A program made the position numbers and the translations under genes. DNA of 64,000 nucleotides from Fodinibius roseus (lineage in GTDB: Bacteria; Bacteroidota; Rhodothermia; Balneolales; Balneolaceae): positions 186,001 to 250,000 of the forward strand of contig NZ_FQUS01000002.1 in NCBI RefSeq assembly GCF_900129315.1, in the 5' to 3' direction. Every line of letters starts with the position of its first letter. Position 1 is the stretch's first letter. The notes below the pieces were generated by a model. That model did not search any database. It had not been told where the DNA came from and saw only the letters and a list, made by a program, of their open reading frames with translations. Shown here piece after piece: positions 16,071 through 25,865 of this stretch.

Positions 16071-17330
16071 CTATGGCCTTTTTTTCTTTTCCGCAAGTAA
16101 GTGCCGCATGATTATTTGAGCCGCTTGCCGCGATACCTCTTTCAGTTTCTGGCGGTCGGCCCGGTCATCCACCTCATAGGTAACAGCGTCCGCTCCAAAG
16201 GTTTGGTATATCCAGTTTTTCGCAATGGGAGAATTGGTGTCGAAGGGCTCCACGTTGAAGGGGGTCTCCGGGAATTGTTCCTGCAGCGGTTCTATCCAGC
16301 GGTAGGTAAAATCTTCCGGGAAGGTGGATATATCCCGTTTTATGGGATAAAAGATATTCGATTTTGTAGAATGAAAGTCAATCCCGTAATACACCCGCCG
16401 CTCCGGACGTTCGTTAATCGGCAGCAGGTCGTCACGGATAGCCCGGGTTTCCGGCTGGTTGAAGTTTTTCCAGTCGCGGTTCAAGTCGATACCCGCCCCA
16501 TTGTGACGCCAGTGTCCCTCCGCCACCCCGTCCGGATTGACCAGCGGATAGCTCCATATTTCAAATTCTTTTCGGAAGGTGCCGGCAAGTTCCGTATCTG
16601 CTGTCAGCGCCTCGATGAACGCCCGGCTCGCCAGTCCCCCGGTAACTTCGGGCGGATGCTGCCGACCGGTGATTACGAGTACGCCCTGTTTGTGGTCCGG
16701 GGGAGCGCTGCCGATCGTCATTTTTATGACAGGTCGTTGCTGGTGCGAGTAGCCGACGGTATCCAGCTGCGTCGGGGTGGCGGTGCTGATGGAGTCCATC
16801 CACGCTACCATATCACGGTAGGTAAGCAGTTCCTGAGCTGAAATCCATAGGGGATTTTTATTCAGATCAAGGGTCAGGGTAGCCGTGCCGGAGGTGTCTT
16901 CCCGGATGTCGGAAGAATCGATCCTTGTCCACCTCTTCCCATCCCTGCTCAGCTTAGGCAGGTAGCGGTGTTTACCGTGCTTATAGGAGAGTTGGAGGTT
17001 AATCGTAGTGGGGGAATTACTGTGCATCTTAAAGGAATACCAGGGACTGTTGTTAATTGGATGATTTTCAGGTTCGATGACTGCACGGTACAGGGAATCA
17101 CTGACCCGGTAAAAGTCATTCATCCGTGCTCCTTCGAATTCATTGCTTATCCATATTCCTTCGGCTGCGACACCAATCGTACGGCTGTACTGGAACTGGA
17201 TTTCTTTATCAGCAGTATTGGTTACTCCTTCGGGATCGTAAGAGTAGCCGGTAAACTCTTCGCTGCTCTTGCAACTTTGGAACATGAGGAACACGAGCAG
17301 GAGAAACCAAAAAAATCGGGAAGAGGGCAT
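16071..17330 (-). CDS. M14 family zinc carboxypeptidase, lipoprotein
   Basis: A 419-residue lipoprotein (lipobox LVFLMFQSC, Cys20). The N-terminal ~140 residues form a beta-rich domain of the kind preceding AGBL/CCP-type carboxypeptidases. The catalytic domain shows the zinc ligands RQHPPEVTGG (HxxE), then NPDGVAEGHWRHNGAGIDLN and RDWKNF for substrate carboxylate binding, YYGIDFHSTKSN for the third zinc ligand (His), and a late TYEVDD with the general-base Glu. All catalytic positions appear intact, so an active periplasmic or surface carboxypeptidase is expected, trimming peptides or peptidoglycan stems. The substrate is not evident. It is transcribed away from the TamA gene. Confidence 0.88.
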   Translation of the reverse strand: MPSSRFFWFLLLVFLMFQSCKSSEEFTGYSYDPEGVTNTADKEIQFQYSRTIGVAAEGIWISNEFEGARMNDFYRVSDSLYRAVIEPENHPINNSPWYSFKMHSNSPTTINLQLSYKHGKHRYLPKLSRDGKRWTRIDSSDIREDTSGTATLTLDLNKNPLWISAQELLTYRDMVAWMDSISTATPTQLDTVGYSHQQRPVIKMTIGSAPPDHKQGVLVITGRQHPPEVTGGLASRAFIEALTADTELAGTFRKEFEIWSYPLVNPDGVAEGHWRHNGAGIDLNRDWKNFNQPETRAIRDDLLPINERPERRVYYGIDFHSTKSNIFYPIKRDISTFPEDFTYRWIEPLQEQFPETPFNVEPFDTNSPIAKNWIYQTFGADAVTYEVDDRADRQKLKEVSRQAAQIIMRHLLAEKKKRP

Positions 17331-17763
17331 ACGTTACTTTACGTCGGAATTATTCATGAGTGATATGGAATCATTCGTTAAAAGTTACACTTCTTGTTTC
17401 CAATCTCAAACTTTCTACCCGGGATCACTAATTTGACCTCCCCCCGGCGAAAAAATACGGCGCTCAGGGGACAACCGGTTTGAGGGTATAAGATACCACT
17501 ATGTTATGAACCGATTACGGTACATAATATCTGTCTTTTTTGCTTCGCCTTTAAATAGTATCATTAATCACTTGTAAATTACAGCTCATAACGTAGTGGA
17601 AGGATTTGCTGTACAAGAAATAATCGATAGCCTCTGGAAGCCGGTTTCCGGGTTTTTCATTCATTGCCTCACTTCTTGTTATATTGTTACATCGGTTAAG
17701 CGTATACACGCAGAAGTGAAGCGGGAAGTGATGGGTTAACGATCACAAAAAGGAACTGCACAG
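17331..17763. other. Divergent promoter region of M14 peptidase and TamA-like genes
   Basis: 433 bases, AT-richer than its neighbours. A 23-codon frame from the ATG near 17506 (MNRLRYIISVFF) has no support. AAAAAGGAACTG just before 17764 serves as the ribosome site for the TamA-like gene. No terminator or repeat stands out. Confidence 0.4.
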
Positions 17764-19731
17764 GTGTTAAATTTGCGAGCATTATTTTTTATGGGATTGC
17801 TGCTGTGCAGCTGGTGTTATTCTGTGGAGGCACAACAGAGGGGTGGTTCACCTTCTTATGATGATGAGAGGTCCCCGCAGGTGTGGGATTTGGATGTAGA
17901 GGGTAATGATAGTTTTTCAGATATCATTATCAGGGATCAGATTGCAACGGAAGCGGTTACTTTTTGGGACAAACTGAAGTTCTGGAGGCACGGGGGACAC
18001 AATCTTAGTGAAATAACCATTCAAAAGGATGTCGTCCGTATTCGCAATTATTACAACAGGCGGGGTTTTCCAGATGTGCAGGTAGAATACCGCATAGAAG
18101 ATGGAAACAAGCCCTGGAAAAAACACGTGGTTTTTATCATCAACGAACAGGCTCCCATCCGAATTGGCGAAATTAACTATGAATTTACCGGTGATGACCG
18201 TCACCGTGAAATGGTATTGGACAGCCCTGCCTTTGCCCGGGTCCGCCGGCAAAGTGAATTCCGGGGGGGAGAGCGATACGAAACCATAAAAGAGCCGGAA
18301 GTAGTGGGCAGTTATGAACAGTTGCTCAAAAATATGGGTTTTTCATATGCCGAAGTTGCTGTCGGGTCAGAGGTCGATACCACACGGCTCACCGCCGATT
18401 TGACGATCCACTGCTCGCTGGGACCCATGACCTATTTTGATACGATCTCGGTTGCCGGAGACAGCACGGTCAGTGACGATTATATCATTCGCGAGTCGGG
18501 ACTAAAAAAAGGGCAGCAATACAGCATCAATGCATTGCAGGATGCGCAGCGTGAGATTTTCAACCATCATCTTTTTCGATTTGCTACTATTAATATCCCT
18601 GATCAGCCCCGGGATTCGACGCTGAATTTGGAGATGCAGATTCGCGAGAATTCCCTGCGTACTGTGCAAATGCTGGCTGGCTTCGGAACGGACGAGTACC
18701 TGCGGGGACAGGTAAGATGGATCCACCGCAACGCCTTTGGATACGGACATCAATTTACCAGCACGGCGAGAGCATCATTTATTGAACAGACGCTCAACTT
18801 TGATTATCTGATTCCGTATGTTTACAATACGAAAAGCAGCGTCGTCATTTCTCCTTTTGCCCAGCATTTGTTGGAAGACAACTACGAGCTTTACCGGCTG
18901 GGCGTCACGAACAGTTTTATTTATCGCTATAGCCAAAATATGACCGGCTCCGTATCGTACCAGTTTACCAGGAACAGCGAGCTCTCACAGCAGCTGGATG
19001 AAAACCTGCCCGATACGACCCAAAACTACGATCTTTCTTCTATCCAGTTAAGCGGTTATTATAATCAGTCATTAGGCCGGCGAGGGCAGGAAGGATGGGC
19101 CATCCAGCCCTATATCGAGATATCCGGATTTTTAGGGTCGTCAACCTTTAAATTCCAGAAATTTTCGCTCGATGTTCGCCGGTATACCCCGCTGACAACA
19201 ACCACAACCCTGGCCACACGCCTGCAGGCGGGGAAGCTGTTTGCGACCCAGGAAGATTCATTGCCCAACAACATACGCTATTATCTCGGGGGGACCAGTT
19301 CCATTCGGGGCTGGGGACGTTATCAACTGGGACCGAAACGGGCGGTGACCGACACCCTTAAAAATGACAGCGGAGAAATCGTATCCGACACTACCGCCTT
19401 TAGCCGCTACATACCCGCGGGGGGACGTACATTTTTTGCGTTTAACCTGGAATTAAGACAGGATATCGACGCGCTGATTAACGGTTTCGGGCTTACTGCC
19501 TTTCTGGACGGGGGACAGGTTTGGCGCAAGGATCCGGATATTGAGGACAGGCCCCTGCAATTTAGTGTCGGCGGCGGCGTTCGCTATAATTCTCCCATCG
19601 GCCCGGTCCGGCTTGATGTAGGTTACAAGGTAAACCCATCCGATGCGGATCTCAACAGATACCGGGGACGTGATTTTGGAAATGCATGGGATCGCATAGG
19701 AATTCATATTAGTGTTGGACAGGCATTTTGA
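17764..19731 (+). CDS. BamA/TamA family outer-membrane protein
   Basis: A 655-residue Omp85-type protein with a signal peptide ending near YSVEAQQ (residue 25). The N-terminal ~300 residues contain POTRA-like repeats (DLDVEGNDSFSD opens the first; INEQAPIRIGEINY and DTISVAGDSTVSDDYI the next two). The barrel (about 310-655) carries the lid motif GGTSSIRGWGRY (RGW form of the VRGF/Y motif), FLDGGQVW and VGGGVRYNSPIGPVRLDVGY. It ends in a Phe-terminal GIHISVGQAF. The partner tamB gene follows with a one-base overlap, so TamA rather than BamA is the likelier role: assembly or lipid transport at the outer membrane. The start is GTG at 17764 with AGGA 12 bases upstream. Confidence 0.9.
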   Translation: MLNLRALFFMGLLLCSWCYSVEAQQRGGSPSYDDERSPQVWDLDVEGNDSFSDIIIRDQIATEAVTFWDKLKFWRHGGHNLSEITIQKDVVRIRNYYNRRGFPDVQVEYRIEDGNKPWKKHVVFIINEQAPIRIGEINYEFTGDDRHREMVLDSPAFARVRRQSEFRGGERYETIKEPEVVGSYEQLLKNMGFSYAEVAVGSEVDTTRLTADLTIHCSLGPMTYFDTISVAGDSTVSDDYIIRESGLKKGQQYSINALQDAQREIFNHHLFRFATINIPDQPRDSTLNLEMQIRENSLRTVQMLAGFGTDEYLRGQVRWIHRNAFGYGHQFTSTARASFIEQTLNFDYLIPYVYNTKSSVVISPFAQHLLEDNYELYRLGVTNSFIYRYSQNMTGSVSYQFTRNSELSQQLDENLPDTTQNYDLSSIQLSGYYNQSLGRRGQEGWAIQPYIEISGFLGSSTFKFQKFSLDVRRYTPLTTTTTLATRLQAGKLFATQEDSLPNNIRYYLGGTSSIRGWGRYQLGPKRAVTDTLKNDSGEIVSDTTAFSRYIPAGGRTFFAFNLELRQDIDALINGFGLTAFLDGGQVWRKDPDIEDRPLQFSVGGGVRYNSPIGPVRLDVGYKVNPSDADLNRYRGRDFGNAWDRIGIHISVGQAF

Positions 19732-22700
19732 TGAGTACGAATAATAAAACAGATCAATCAAAGGATAAGACGTCGCGGCGAAAATGGCCGTGGGTAATCC
19801 CGCTTTGTGTTCTCGTGGTTATAGGGGGGGCACGGCTGGCCCTGATGACGGGGGGAGCCGGGAACTGGGCCCGAAATATGATTGTGGATGCAGCGAATCA
19901 GCAGTTAGTCCCACGGCTTTCTATCGAAACGCTGTCGGGGGATCTGTGGCATGGGGTCACGCTGACCGGTATCGCGCTAACCGACGAGAATAATACGGTC
20001 GTCGCTTCCATCGATACCCTGCAGATTGAATACCGCCCGTTAAGCTATTTTAGTGACGCCCTCGTCATTGAGAAGATGCGGCTAAGCCGCCCTTTTATCA
20101 AACTGAGTCAGCAGCCGGACAGCAGCTGGAATGCCGGGCACTGGTTGGACGGCGATACCTCTGCCGGAGATACCACGGCCGCTGATTTCCATTTTTTGCT
20201 TTCTGATTTATCGATGGAACAGGGTCAGGTCGATGTTTCCATGCCGTCGCTGGGAGCAGATTCCTCTTTTGTGGTTGATAATATGAATTTTTCCTGCCGC
20301 ATCGGTTTTCTGTCCTCCGGCTATGATGCAACGGTGGATGATTTCAGCTTTAAAATCATGAATACGCGTCTCGATACGCCTGTTTCCTTTACAACTTCCG
20401 GCAACGCAGATGAGACATCCGTTACGCTTGAAAAACTGGCTGTTGCGACCGGCTATAGTATGGTAACCGCAGCGGGACGCGCTAACCTGAGCGACTCAAC
20501 AGCCGAACTTCAGGCAGAAGCATCACCGCTGGGCTGGCACGACCTGGCGGTGTATATGGAGGATGAGAATATGCCCGTGCGGGAAGATGTGGATATCTCG
20601 CTCGGATTCGAAGCCACGGCAACCGATGTCAGGGTCCGCCTGAACGCCCGGGCGGATGGCATAGAACAGTTCAGGATGAATAGTCATTTCCATCGCGATT
20701 CAACCCTCGAGCTTTCTTCATTTGACGTATCGGCAGACCGGCTGGATTTGGCGGTATTCACGGGCGATACGACCATGCCGGCCCTTCAGAATATGATGGT
20801 ACGGGGGACGGGAACAGTGCCGCTGGGTGGCTACCGCAACGCGCGGCTGGAAGGGACGCTGTCGGCCGACAACCTCCGGCAGGGCCCATACCGGCTGGAT
20901 GCACTGCGGGGCGAATTTACCCTCGGGGACGCACAGGCCCATCTGCATCTGGAACCTGCTGTTGGCCGTGAAAAGCTCATGGCTGATGTGGAGATGTCGA
21001 ACATTTGGAGTGAAAAACCATCGGTTGGTGTTGCGGTTCGGGGGACAAGTATCAATCCCGCCAGCTGGCTGCGGGATGAAGCGTATACCGGGAACCTTAC
21101 CTTTAACGGCCGGATGAGCGGGAACGGCTGGTATCCCGGGTCGGGACAAGCGTTCTGGAATTACCGGCTTACGGTTCGCAATAGCCGGCTGATGGACCAG
21201 CAGGTGGACCGTGCGACCTTTGCGGGAAGGTTGAACCAGGATGCGATAACCAATGAATCCCGGCTTGCGATTAACAAAAGCCAGCTGCACCTGCAGGCAG
21301 ATATCCGTCAGTTCCGGACCAGGCCCGCTTTCTCCTATAGTCTGACCGCCTCCGATCTCAATGTTGCTGATGTTGCCGGCATGGAGGAATATCCTTCTTC
21401 TGTTTCGGCTACTGTCGAAGGAAAAGGGAAGGGCGGCAGGCTTCAAAACCTGGAGCTGCAAAGCAGGGTGCGCGTGGACTCATCGATCTTCCTGGGAGAG
21501 GCTATCCGTAGTCTTGACGTGGACCTGCAGGTAAGCGACACGGTAATGACGGTCCAAAACGGGATGCTGGAAAGTGATATCGCTGACGGCCATTTCAGCG
21601 GGCGTTTTCACCTGGACGATCCCTATGATGTAAGTAATTCCCTGAACATGGGAATAGAACTCAAGGATCTCTCATCGTTTGCATCTGTTGCCGGAGTTGA
21701 CGTACTGCGGGCTGCCGGCAGCATAAACGGTAAACTGACGCCAAATGGACAGGATCTGATTGTATTCGAGGGAAAAGCCGATCTCGAAGAGGTAAATTAC
21801 GATAACCGGTTTACAGCTCCGCGAGTATCCGGTGCACTTCGCCTGGGGCTGACTGAAGAACCGGAATATGTGGCTGATTTCGAAATCGTTCGTCCTGTCA
21901 TTGCGTCTGTTGACTTGCAAAATATCAGGCTGAAAACAGAAGGACAGCGTTCGGGCAACACAGCCAACGGCACGTATGAACTTGAGCTCGCCGGCCAGCA
22001 CCAAAATCGCATTGACCAGGCCGGTGCATACCGGGTGAGCGAAGATTCATTGATGGTGGAAATGTCCACTTTCGACCTGACGAGTAGCTTGCGTACGCTG
22101 TCATTGCAAAAGCCGTTTCATATCACATGGTCCAACAGTACCTTGCAGACGGATACCCTGCACATCCGTTCCAGCGATGGATCTTCTTATATGGAGCTGG
22201 CGGTTCCTCATGCCGATTCGCTGCATCAAAAGGGGTATTTCAGAGCACAAAAATTGAATCTGAAGGCCATTCAGGATGCGATACTGGGCAATTCCTACCT
22301 TGACGGAGTGCTTATGGGTGAGTTCCGTGCCGACCGGACGGATACGAGCCTGGTGGCCTCCGGGCATCTGTCGATGTCAAATGTTCACTACGAAGAAACG
22401 GTGCTGGATACGTTCAAGCTTCAGACTGACATTGACAATAAACGACTTGAAGGTATGATGGAACTGCACCAGGGAGGGGAGCTCATCGCCGAGGGGGATC
22501 TGGATATCCCGTTTAGGGCAGAGAACCCGGAGCTTTTGGAGGAACGTTTTTTTGAACAGCCGGTAAGCGGCAAGTTGGTACTGCATGCAATAACATTAGG
22601 GCGTTTTGAAACCCTGCTGAAGCAGGCCGGATATGAAAACACAAAGGGGATCCTGCAATTCGAGGGGACGCTGGAAGGAGAAGCCGGGGAGCCGAAAATG

Positions 22701-24227
22701 GACGCCACTTTTCATCTCAGCGAGGCAATGCTCTCGGGAGTGCCGATTGATTCTCTCGTCGCTTCCCTGGAATACCAGCACACGCAATCGAATCTCAACC
22801 TGAATGCCACGCTCACCTCTCTTAATCAGAAAGCGCTGCAGGTGGACGCCCGGATGCCGCTGGATGTCAATTTACGCAGCTGGGAGGTTGGATTGCCCGG
22901 GCCCGGGGACAGCCTTTCGGTGGCGGTACTGACCAACCAGTTTAACCTGAAAGCCCTGAATGATTTTTTGGGCCGGGATATGGTACGTAATTTGCAAGGA
23001 CGTATAAACGGTATGGTTAACATAGAAGGTCCCCGCAACAGTTTGCAAACATCAGGGGAATTCAGTTTGCAAAATGGGGGGGTAAGGGTGGTTCCGGCGA
23101 ATATACGGCTGGATAATATCGGCTCAACCATCCGGTTCAAACCCGATGAGATTGAGCTGACTAAACTGAGCATGAGAAGCGGGAGCGGAACCCTGAATGC
23201 GAGGGGAACGGTGTCGCTCAATGAACTGGTTCCGGGGGCTGTAAAGATGAATATCAGCGCCAAAAATTTTAAGGTGGCCAATACGGATGAATATAACGGG
23301 ATTATTAATCTCAATGTGGATGTGGGGGGCAGCCTGTCGCAACCGAGATTAAGTGGAACCCTGGATGTGATTAACGGCTTTGTGGAGTTGGACAATTTTG
23401 GAGAAAAATCGGTCGAAGAGGTGAGCCTTGACACAGCCATGGCACCGGAACCCGAGATCAGCCTGTACGATTCGCTGAGCCTGGATATGGATGTCGGATT
23501 TAATCGCCGGTTTTTTGTGCGTAACCAGCGCTACCTGGAGATGGAGCTGGAACTGGAGGGACAAATTGACCTGTTAAAGGATCCCGGCGACGACTTGCAA
23601 ATGTTTGGAAACCTGACCACGGCCGATGGTTATGCGGAGCCTCTGGGGAAACGCTTTGAGCTCGAGGAGGGAGCCCTGGCCTTTTCCGGTCCGGTTGATA
23701 ACCCGGAGGTCAACATACGGACTTTATATGAGCCGCCACAGACCGATCAGGAGATCAAGATATGGTACATTATTGAGGGTACAGTAGAAGCCCCCCAGTT
23801 CAAATATGAAAGCAGTCCCCCGATGGACCTGGCGGGCATTATCAGCTATACGCTGTTTGGACAGCCTTTCTATAAGCTTAATCCCGCAGAGCAGAGCGTA
23901 GCGCGTACCAGCAGCAGTAATACAGCCGCTGATTTTGCCCTGGATGTGCTGATGGACCGGGTGGAGTCGCTGGCAACGCGTCACCTCGGCATCGATGTGG
24001 TGCGTATTGAAAATACCCGTGTAGGCGGGGAGAGCGGTACCTCGATCAGCACCGGTTGGTATATCAACCCCAGGGTGTTTTTTGCGATTCAGAACGTGAT
24101 TACCGGCTCAACACCGACGACCGGCTTTTACCTTGAATATTATTTAAAAGAGAATCTGAGGCTTATTTTGAGCCAGGGGGTCGACAACCGCCAGGGGATC
24201 GATATGCAGTGGGAGTATGACTATTAA
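19731..24227 (+). CDS. tamB: Translocation/assembly module protein TamB (AsmA/DUF490 family)
   Basis: A 1498-residue protein with one N-terminal membrane anchor (WPWVIPLCVLVVIGGARLAL) and then almost continuous beta-strand repeats forming the hydrophobic-groove fold of TamB/YhdP/VPS13-like lipid-transfer proteins. The C-terminal ~380 residues are the DUF490/TamB domain (GTLDVINGFVELDNFGEKSV; GNLTTADGYAEPLGKRFELE; LEYYLKENLRLILSQG). It should span the periplasm and dock onto TamA, moving phospholipid or assisting outer-membrane protein assembly. The ATG at 19731 overlaps the upstream stop as TGATG. A TTG one codon earlier is possible but less likely. The length is typical of Bacteroidota TamB. 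Confidence 0.93.
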   Translation: MSTNNKTDQSKDKTSRRKWPWVIPLCVLVVIGGARLALMTGGAGNWARNMIVDAANQQLVPRLSIETLSGDLWHGVTLTGIALTDENNTVVASIDTLQIEYRPLSYFSDALVIEKMRLSRPFIKLSQQPDSSWNAGHWLDGDTSAGDTTAADFHFLLSDLSMEQGQVDVSMPSLGADSSFVVDNMNFSCRIGFLSSGYDATVDDFSFKIMNTRLDTPVSFTTSGNADETSVTLEKLAVATGYSMVTAAGRANLSDSTAELQAEASPLGWHDLAVYMEDENMPVREDVDISLGFEATATDVRVRLNARADGIEQFRMNSHFHRDSTLELSSFDVSADRLDLAVFTGDTTMPALQNMMVRGTGTVPLGGYRNARLEGTLSADNLRQGPYRLDALRGEFTLGDAQAHLHLEPAVGREKLMADVEMSNIWSEKPSVGVAVRGTSINPASWLRDEAYTGNLTFNGRMSGNGWYPGSGQAFWNYRLTVRNSRLMDQQVDRATFAGRLNQDAITNESRLAINKSQLHLQADIRQFRTRPAFSYSLTASDLNVADVAGMEEYPSSVSATVEGKGKGGRLQNLELQSRVRVDSSIFLGEAIRSLDVDLQVSDTVMTVQNGMLESDIADGHFSGRFHLDDPYDVSNSLNMGIELKDLSSFASVAGVDVLRAAGSINGKLTPNGQDLIVFEGKADLEEVNYDNRFTAPRVSGALRLGLTEEPEYVADFEIVRPVIASVDLQNIRLKTEGQRSGNTANGTYELELAGQHQNRIDQAGAYRVSEDSLMVEMSTFDLTSSLRTLSLQKPFHITWSNSTLQTDTLHIRSSDGSSYMELAVPHADSLHQKGYFRAQKLNLKAIQDAILGNSYLDGVLMGEFRADRTDTSLVASGHLSMSNVHYEETVLDTFKLQTDIDNKRLEGMMELHQGGELIAEGDLDIPFRAENPELLEERFFEQPVSGKLVLHAITLGRFETLLKQAGYENTKGILQFEGTLEGEAGEPKMDATFHLSEAMLSGVPIDSLVASLEYQHTQSNLNLNATLTSLNQKALQVDARMPLDVNLRSWEVGLPGPGDSLSVAVLTNQFNLKALNDFLGRDMVRNLQGRINGMVNIEGPRNSLQTSGEFSLQNGGVRVVPANIRLDNIGSTIRFKPDEIELTKLSMRSGSGTLNARGTVSLNELVPGAVKMNISAKNFKVANTDEYNGIINLNVDVGGSLSQPRLSGTLDVINGFVELDNFGEKSVEEVSLDTAMAPEPEISLYDSLSLDMDVGFNRRFFVRNQRYLEMELELEGQIDLLKDPGDDLQMFGNLTTADGYAEPLGKRFELEEGALAFSGPVDNPEVNIRTLYEPPQTDQEIKIWYIIEGTVEAPQFKYESSPPMDLAGIISYTLFGQPFYKLNPAEQSVARTSSSNTAADFALDVLMDRVESLATRHLGIDVVRIENTRVGGESGTSISTGWYINPRVFFAIQNVITGSTPTTGFYLEYYLKENLRLILSQGVDNRQGIDMQWEYDY

Positions 24228-24248
24228 AAGCCTTTTGCAAAATCGCTC
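24227..24248 (-). repeat. Dispersed repeat copy C (diverged, reverse orientation)
   Basis: AAAGCCTTTTGCAAAA then TCGCTC, immediately after the tamB stop. Read on the minus strand it resembles copies A and B (GAACGGTTTTGCAA...), with a two-base insertion and two changes. It includes the perfect 10-bp palindrome TTTTGCAAAA. Confidence 0.3.
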
Positions 24249-24549
24249 TTCTGCCCAATGTCGGCGATATCGGTCGGTTGAAATCCTCGCATATGAGCTA
24301 TATGCTGCGAGGGCTACCTTCCTCTGGTCGTGACCTTGACCAAAATCCCTGGGTCTTCAAAGGCTCCTGTAATACCGTCCGAGTATTCGCGCTGTGGTCG
24401 TAAGGACTGAAGTATTAATCGGTGGACAAAATGAACTATTTGACGATTTTTCAACATCTACTTCTCGCTAATCTGTGGTGGATTTTGTGGAATAGCTTGT
24501 TATTTTGTGAAATGGAAAAAACGAATTGCTAATCCCCATAATTGCAAAT
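24228..24549. other. Intergenic region with a palindromic element
   Basis: 322 bases between tamB and the M29 aminopeptidase. It holds repeat copy C and a CCTCGCA (24285-24291) / TGCGAGG (24306-24312) hairpin flanked by short symmetric words. The GC-rich block 24240-24400 has no open frame but does not look like random spacer, and could be a decayed mobile-element remnant. The last ~120 bases are AT-rich and probably hold the aminopeptidase promoter. Confidence 0.4.
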
Positions 24550-25653
24550 ATGTATAACAGAAAAGACAAGCAGTTAGCTCAAAAAATATTAACCTTCAGC
24601 TGTGAGCTGGAAGAGGGACAAAATGTGATGCTTCAGCTGGTGGGACTCAATGGAATCGGCCTCTTGCGGGCCCTCGTAGAAGAGGCCCGCGCCATGAACG
24701 CAAACCCGTTTATCCGGATAGAAGATACTGAGATTCGTCGTATCCTTTCTGAAACCGGCGACAAGAATTTTTGGAAAAACCAGGCGGAGGCAGACCAGCT
24801 TCCCTTAATGAAGAAGATGGATGCCTTTGTGGGTATTCGCGCCTCACTGAATATTTACGAGCAGGCGGATGTCAGCAGGGAAGCAAATAAAGCGTATGCC
24901 GATTATTTTGTCGATCCGGTCCACTTCAAGGAGCGCGTGAATAATACCAGCTGGGTGGTGCTCCGCTATCCCTCGGAAGCTTTTGCCATGAACGCCCGGA
25001 TGCCGACGCAGAGATTTCGGGATTTCTATTACAAAGCGTGCCTGCTGGACTACGAGGAGCTGGCCGGGGCCATGAAACCGCTGCAGGACCGGCTGGAACA
25101 AACGGAACACATTCGATTGAAGGGAGAGGGGACCGACATCGATTTTTCGGTCGAAGATCAGACCTGGATTCCCTGCTTCGGCAAGCGCAATATCCCTGAC
25201 GGAGAGCTTTTTTCCTCGCCCATACGATCCTCCGTAAACGGTTATATCAGCTATGCTCCCTCGGTGTACCAGGGCAAGCCTTTTGATTTTGTAAAGCTGG
25301 ACGTGCGCGACGGGGTTGTGGTCGATTTCGACTCATCCAATAATGAGGCTCTTGAGGAGATTCTGGATACCGATGCCGGTGCTCGCCAGTTCGGCGAGTT
25401 CAGCTTCGGACTCAATCCCGTAATTGAAGAGCCGATGCATGATATTCTGTTTGACGAAAAAATCTACGGCTCCAATCACCTGACGCTTGGCAACGACTAT
25501 GAGATAGCCCCAAACGGCAATGAAAGCAACATTCACTGGGACCTGGTTTGTATCGGCGCCGATGTGTATCTGGATGGCGAAAAAGTGAGAGAGGGCCGCA
25601 CCTTTATCACAGATGATTTAAAGGGACTGAATCCGGAAAATCTGATGCAGTAG
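24550..25653 (+). CDS. M29 family aminopeptidase (thermophilic-type metallo-aminopeptidase)
   Basis: A 367-residue cytoplasmic protein from the ATG at 24550. An upstream TTG at 24526 would add eight unconvincing residues. The M29 (AmpS/AmpT) two-metal site is recognisable: the first Glu in RNIPDGELFSSP, the second in QFGEFSFGLNP, then the His and Tyr in SNHLTLGNDYE and the His-Trp-Asp in NESNIHWDLV. The order Glu, Glu, His, Tyr, His, Asp is complete. M29 enzymes are dimeric, Zn/Co-dependent exopeptidases that remove N-terminal residues from short peptides. No operon partner is seen: 298 bases upstream to tamB and 212 downstream to the NEW3 gene. Confidence 0.92.
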   Translation: MYNRKDKQLAQKILTFSCELEEGQNVMLQLVGLNGIGLLRALVEEARAMNANPFIRIEDTEIRRILSETGDKNFWKNQAEADQLPLMKKMDAFVGIRASLNIYEQADVSREANKAYADYFVDPVHFKERVNNTSWVVLRYPSEAFAMNARMPTQRFRDFYYKACLLDYEELAGAMKPLQDRLEQTEHIRLKGEGTDIDFSVEDQTWIPCFGKRNIPDGELFSSPIRSSVNGYISYAPSVYQGKPFDFVKLDVRDGVVVDFDSSNNEALEEILDTDAGARQFGEFSFGLNPVIEEPMHDILFDEKIYGSNHLTLGNDYEIAPNGNESNIHWDLVCIGADVYLDGEKVREGRTFITDDLKGLNPENLMQ

Positions 25654-25674
25654 GCAATACATTGTAATAATGAT

Positions 25675-25696
25675 AACTCCTTTCTTTTAAGGGGTT
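25675..25696 (+). terminator. Hairpin after the M29 aminopeptidase
   Basis: AACTCCTT (25675-25682) pairs with AAGGGGTT (25689-25696), an 8-bp stem with one G-T pair, over a six-base loop. No run of T directly follows, so termination is likely but not certain. Confidence 0.4.
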
Positions 25697-25865
25697 GTCA
25701 TACTCTCTATTTTTGATTGCCCAAAAACGGTATGTAGCCCGGACTGTCCACCAGGGAATTTGGATTTCAAGGCCTCACATAATAAATAGTTCAGATGTTC
25801 GTATTTATATAGTTAAAGTTGGGAACATATTTACTTATTAAATAATAAGAAGATCTGTTTTAGAT

